In this document: in pieces, positions 35,232 to 38,134 of the stretch
Layout: the number at the start of each line of letters is the position of its first letter
How positions within the stretch are numbered: the stretch's first letter is position 1
NCBI GenBank assembly: GCA_016717705.1
Contig: JADKFD010000026.1
Span: forward strand, 1 to 38,134
DNA from: Rhodanobacteraceae bacterium
GTDB lineage: Bacteria; Pseudomonadota; Gammaproteobacteria; Xanthomonadales; SZUA-5
DNA: 38,134 bases
Direction of reading: 5' to 3'
The notes under the pieces: generated by a model
What the model was told of the DNA's origin: nothing
The model's database searches: none
What the model saw: the letters and a program-made list of their open reading frames with translations, nothing else
Translations under genes and position numbers: made by a program

Positions 35232-36354
35232 ATGCAACGACAGGAATCGAGCGCGCGCGTGCAAGCCCTACGGAATCTGCTCTCCAGGACCAAGTCTGCC
35301 GAAGTGGCCGGGGTGGCGCGTGGTGGCCGTTCCGCCACCCGGCAGAGTGCCTGGGTGGTGCCCGCCGGCGCTGCCTTGCTGGCTGCGGCCACGCTGATGT
35401 TCGGCTTCCAGAGCTGGCAGGCCTTGCGTTCGGAGTCGCTGGAAGGCTCGGCCGAGCGCATTGCCGCGCAGACGCGCCAGAGCATCGCCGGGTTCGTGTC
35501 CGAGCGCCAGCGCGCCCTGGGCGAGGCGCTGCTGCATCCGGAGGTCGCCCGCTACTTCGCCAGCGGATCGGAAGGCGACCCGGTACGTGCCCTGGCCGCA
35601 GTGCGCGAGCGCATGCCCGAGGTCGTCGATGGGCGTTTCATCGGCGGCGATGTGCTCGATGCGATCGGCGACGATATGGCTGGTTTTGGCTATGCGAATG
35701 CCGAAATGCTGCTGAGTGCGGCGCGCCTTGGCGCACCCGCGCCGGCGCAGGTGCACGGCCTGGACTCTGGCGCGCGCGAACTGGTCCTGGTCAATCCGGT
35801 CACGGTCAATGGTCGCATCGCCGGCTTCGTGCTCGGCCAAATTGCCCTACGAGCCGCTGCAGTCGACCTTCGCCGAGCTCTCCGCGGGCGGCATCGATCT
35901 GGCCCTTGATCCAGGGCGAAAGCGGCGTCGGTGCCCTGCTGGAAGGTAGCGACGCGCGTGGGCTGAAGATGACCGCGGTGCCTGGGGCGATGTTGCGCGT
36001 GGGTTATCGGGCGCCGCCGCCGGTCATCTTCGCCGGACCTTCCACCTTCCTGGGCAATCTGCTGGTCTGCGTGTTGAGTTTGCTGGGAACCCTGGCCATC
36101 GTCTTCCGGGAACTGCTTCCGGGCATCCTCAGTCGCCTGCAGGTGGTCGACCCGGCGCCGAGGCAACGCTCGGGCAGCAACTGCGCACCAAGACGGATGC
36201 CAAGGTCATCGCGCCGTGCGAAGCGGCTCCGCCGCCAAGCCGGCCGCCACCCAGCTGCCCCGGTCGCCGCGGTCGTTCCTGCCGCTCCGGTCGTCGCCAC
36301 TCAGCCCAGTCAGCCATCGATCGCGGCCTCTTCCGCGGATACGACATCCGCGGT
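35232..36354 (+). pseudogene. N-terminal membrane module of the AlgC-like gene, broken by several frame changes
   Basis: The frame from MQRQESSARVQALRNLLSRT encodes a cytosolic start, one membrane segment (WVVPAGAALLAAATLMFGF) and a periplasmic part (SIAGFVSERQRALGEALLHP). It then breaks. Near 35839-35845 the pattern moves to a frame reading LPYEPLQSTFAELSAGGIDL, near 35905 to one reading IQGESGVGALLEGSDARGLK and a second membrane segment (LLVCVLSLLGTLAIVFREL), near 36160 to GAEATLGQQLRTKTDAKV, and again before 36320. Such an extension is known in AlgC of Xanthomonas and Pseudomonas. The first two changes fit one extra base in short A and C runs. Whether this is decay or sequence error is open. 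Confidence 0.7.
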
Positions 36355-37683
36355 GTGGTCGGCAAGACGCTGACCGCCCAGGTGGCGCAGCAGATCGGGC
36401 AGGCGGTGGGCTCGGAGGTGCGCGCGAAGGGCTTGCAGACGGTCATCGTCGGTCGCGACGGGCGACTGAGCGGTCCGCTGATGAGCGAGGCGCTGATCAA
36501 GGGCCTGCTTGCCGCCGGCTGCGATGTCATCGACATCGGGGCCGTTCCGACGCCGCTGCTGCACTTTGCGATGCACGACCTGAATGCCGGTTCCAGCGTC
36601 ATGTACACAGGTAGCGACAGTTCACCGGACTTCAGCGGCTTTCGGGTCATGGTGGGCGGCGTGGCGCTGGCGGACCAGGGCCTGCAGGGCTTGTACGCGC
36701 GCATTCTCGAGGATCGGCTGGAGCGCGGGCGCGGCGCGCTGACGCAGATGGACATGGTGGAGAGCTATGTCGAACGCATTTCCGGCGATATCCAGCTGGA
36801 GACGCCGTTGAAGGTGGTCCTCGACTGCGGCAATGGCATCACCGGTTCGATCGCCCAGCGCCTGTTCGAGGCAATCGGCTGCGAAGTGGTGCCGTTGTAC
36901 TGCGACGTCGACGGCAACTTCCCCAATCACTTCCCCGACCCGGGCGATCCGCGCAATCTGGAAGACCTGATCGTCTCGGTGAAGCAGTTCAAGGCCGACC
37001 TGGGCCTGGCCTTCGATGGCGACGGCGATCGCCTGGGTGTGGTCACCCGTGGCGGCCGCATGCCCGGTCCCGATCGATTGCTGATGGTGTTCGCCCGCGA
37101 CGTGCTGATGCGCGCGCCGGGTGCGTCGATCGTTTACGACGTCAAGTGCTCCGGGCATCTGTCGGGTGTGATCCTCGGCAATGGCGGCAGCCCGGTCATG
37201 TGGAAGACCGGCCATGCCTTGATCAAACAGAAGATGCAGGAGACGCAGGCCGAACTGGCCGGCGAGATGAGCGGCCACTTCTTCTTCAAGGAACGCTGGT
37301 ACGGGTTCGATGACGCCATGTACGCCGGTTGCCGCTTGCTCGAGGTCATCGCTGCGGAAGGCCGCAGTGCCGACGAGATCTTCGACGAGTTGCCGCAGAG
37401 TGTGAGTACGCCGGAATTCAAGATCCCGATGAACGAGGGCGAGCAATACCGCTTCATCGAGAAGTTCCGCGATCGCGCGCGCTTCGATGGCGCCCGCATC
37501 ACCACCATCGACGGCGTGCGCGCGGACTGGTCGGACGGCTGGGGCCTGGTTCGCTGCTCGAATTCGACATCAAGCCTGGTCTTGCGCTTCGATGCGGCAG
37601 ACGGCGATGCGCTGGACCGGATCAAGGGCGTGTTCAAGGCGCAATTGCTGGCAGTGGATGCCAAGCTGACACTGCCTTACTGA
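36355..37683 (+). CDS. algC: AlgC-like phosphohexomutase catalytic region with altered active-site loop
   Basis: This 442-codon frame (GTG at 36355) encodes nearly all of a phosphomannomutase/phosphoglucomutase. The true frame continues upstream through LFRGYDIRG to about 36316. The metal loop FDGDGDRLG (220-228) and sugar loop GEMSGHFFFKERWYGFDD (303-320) are intact, and the phosphate-binding loop is RCSNSTSS (400-407). The catalytic loop, normally TGSHNP, is TGSDSSP (85-91): the phosphorylated Ser remains, but His-Asn-Pro has become Asp-Ser-Ser. The enzyme should make mannose- or glucose-1-phosphate for surface polysaccharides. Activity with this loop is uncertain. Confidence 0.85.
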   Translation: MVGKTLTAQVAQQIGQAVGSEVRAKGLQTVIVGRDGRLSGPLMSEALIKGLLAAGCDVIDIGAVPTPLLHFAMHDLNAGSSVMYTGSDSSPDFSGFRVMVGGVALADQGLQGLYARILEDRLERGRGALTQMDMVESYVERISGDIQLETPLKVVLDCGNGITGSIAQRLFEAIGCEVVPLYCDVDGNFPNHFPDPGDPRNLEDLIVSVKQFKADLGLAFDGDGDRLGVVTRGGRMPGPDRLLMVFARDVLMRAPGASIVYDVKCSGHLSGVILGNGGSPVMWKTGHALIKQKMQETQAELAGEMSGHFFFKERWYGFDDAMYAGCRLLEVIAAEGRSADEIFDELPQSVSTPEFKIPMNEGEQYRFIEKFRDRARFDGARITTIDGVRADWSDGWGLVRCSNSTSSLVLRFDAADGDALDRIKGVFKAQLLAVDAKLTLPY

Positions 37684-37907
37684 GCAATCCGGTCGATTGC
37701 AGCGGACTGGGCGAGCGCCAAGCCAAGGCGAGCAATCCGCGGGCTCGCAGCGCGTCGCAGGGCGTTTCGGGGGCGATTGGCCGACAATCGGCTATGTGAA
37801 AGCGGTTGCCATGCGAGTCATGTGCGCCTAACATTGAAGGTGCTGTCATCGGCGTCGCGCCTCGCCGACTACCAAGTAATCAAAAATAGACCAATGGGGG
37901 TCAACCA

Positions 37908-38134
37908 ATGAAACGTACCCTGCGCAACACCCTGACGGTGTTGCTGTCGTCCGCTCTGGCCCTGCCGTTTGCGGCCGGCGCACAGACGGGAGCCCGCACG
38001 CCGGTTGAAGCCGGAGGCAAGGGCCCGATGGCCCCGATGGCAGTTGCACCTTTCGCTCCGAATGCAACGCTGACCGAGGAGCTTCGACACGCTCCCGGTA
38101 CGTCACCCAACCAGTGCCCGGCCGGCTGGACCTG
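37908..38134 (+). CDS. Secreted protein, 5' part only
   Basis: The first 75 codons of a gene that runs past the window end, with no stop in frame. MKRTLRNTLTVLLSSALALP plus FAAGA is a typical signal peptide, and GGGGG lies eight bases before the ATG. The mature part is Ala/Pro/Gly-rich and includes PNQCPAGWT. The family cannot be told from this fragment. The 224-bp gap before it shows no gene or strong repeat. Confidence 0.7.
   Translation, partial: MKRTLRNTLTVLLSSALALPFAAGAQTGARTPVEAGGKGPMAPMAVAPFAPNATLTEELRHAPGTSPNQCPAGWT

Overview
The window reads as a chromosomal segment of a GC-rich gammaproteobacterium of the Xanthomonadales (Lysobacterales) type. This is inferred from the radC / coaBC-dut / algC-like gene order, AlgC with a membrane N-terminal module, Xanthomonad-like protein families (DUF4124, DUF3034, secreted proteins ending in NGFE), and abundant REP-like GTGGGAGCGG and GTAGGAGCG dyads. 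No taxonomic search was possible.

Layout. 1-2.2 kb: groES-groEL with a strong terminator. 2.3-4.5 kb: an alpha/beta hydrolase and a secreted beta-helix protein. 4.7-8.7 kb, minus strand: a nucleoside salvage operon deoA-deoB-deoD-cdd. 8.9-11.7 kb: a globin, a MaoC-like hydratase and a divergent secreted M20 amidohydrolase. 11.9-15.6 kb, minus strand: pssA, a GAF/PP2C/HATPase protein, a STAS protein and an MlaE-type permease, which together look like a phospho-switch wired to membrane lipid functions. 15.7-16.5 kb: two DUF4124 proteins. 16.5-18.3 kb: a MITE-like element beside an intact IS1182-type insertion sequence with 20-bp terminal inverted repeats. 18.5-20.8 kb, minus strand: ECF sigma factor, anti-sigma-like membrane protein and PDZ protein. 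21.1-22.5 kb: exonuclease III and a lone RsbW-like protein. 22.6-25.0 kb: a secreted carboxylesterase with a duplicated N-terminal domain. 25.2-27.0 kb: tRNA-Lys, trpS with an unusual C-terminal domain, and a small membrane protein. 27.2-30.0 kb: AmpG-like permease, RHH protein, cca. 30.1-31.3 kb: DUF3034 protein and a lipoprotein truncated globin. 31.5-33.4 kb: HD-like protein and radC. 33.5-37.7 kb: a coaBC-dut gene fusion and an AlgC-like phosphohexomutase whose N-terminal part is broken by several frame changes. The start of a secreted protein gene lies at the right edge.

Two themes stand out. First, the pssA/phosphatase/STAS/MlaE cluster suggests partner switching that acts on lipid transport rather than on a sigma factor. 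Second, the intergenic DNA is unusually structured. Three families of palindromic repeats are present, and six intergenic sites carry 7-nt-periodic arrays, each site with its own heptamer and several with the arms in inverted orientation.

Caution: five genes (anti-sigma, xthA tail, trpS tail, cca, algC-like) show frame changes that look like single-base indels. Some may be sequencing or assembly errors rather than real pseudogenes.
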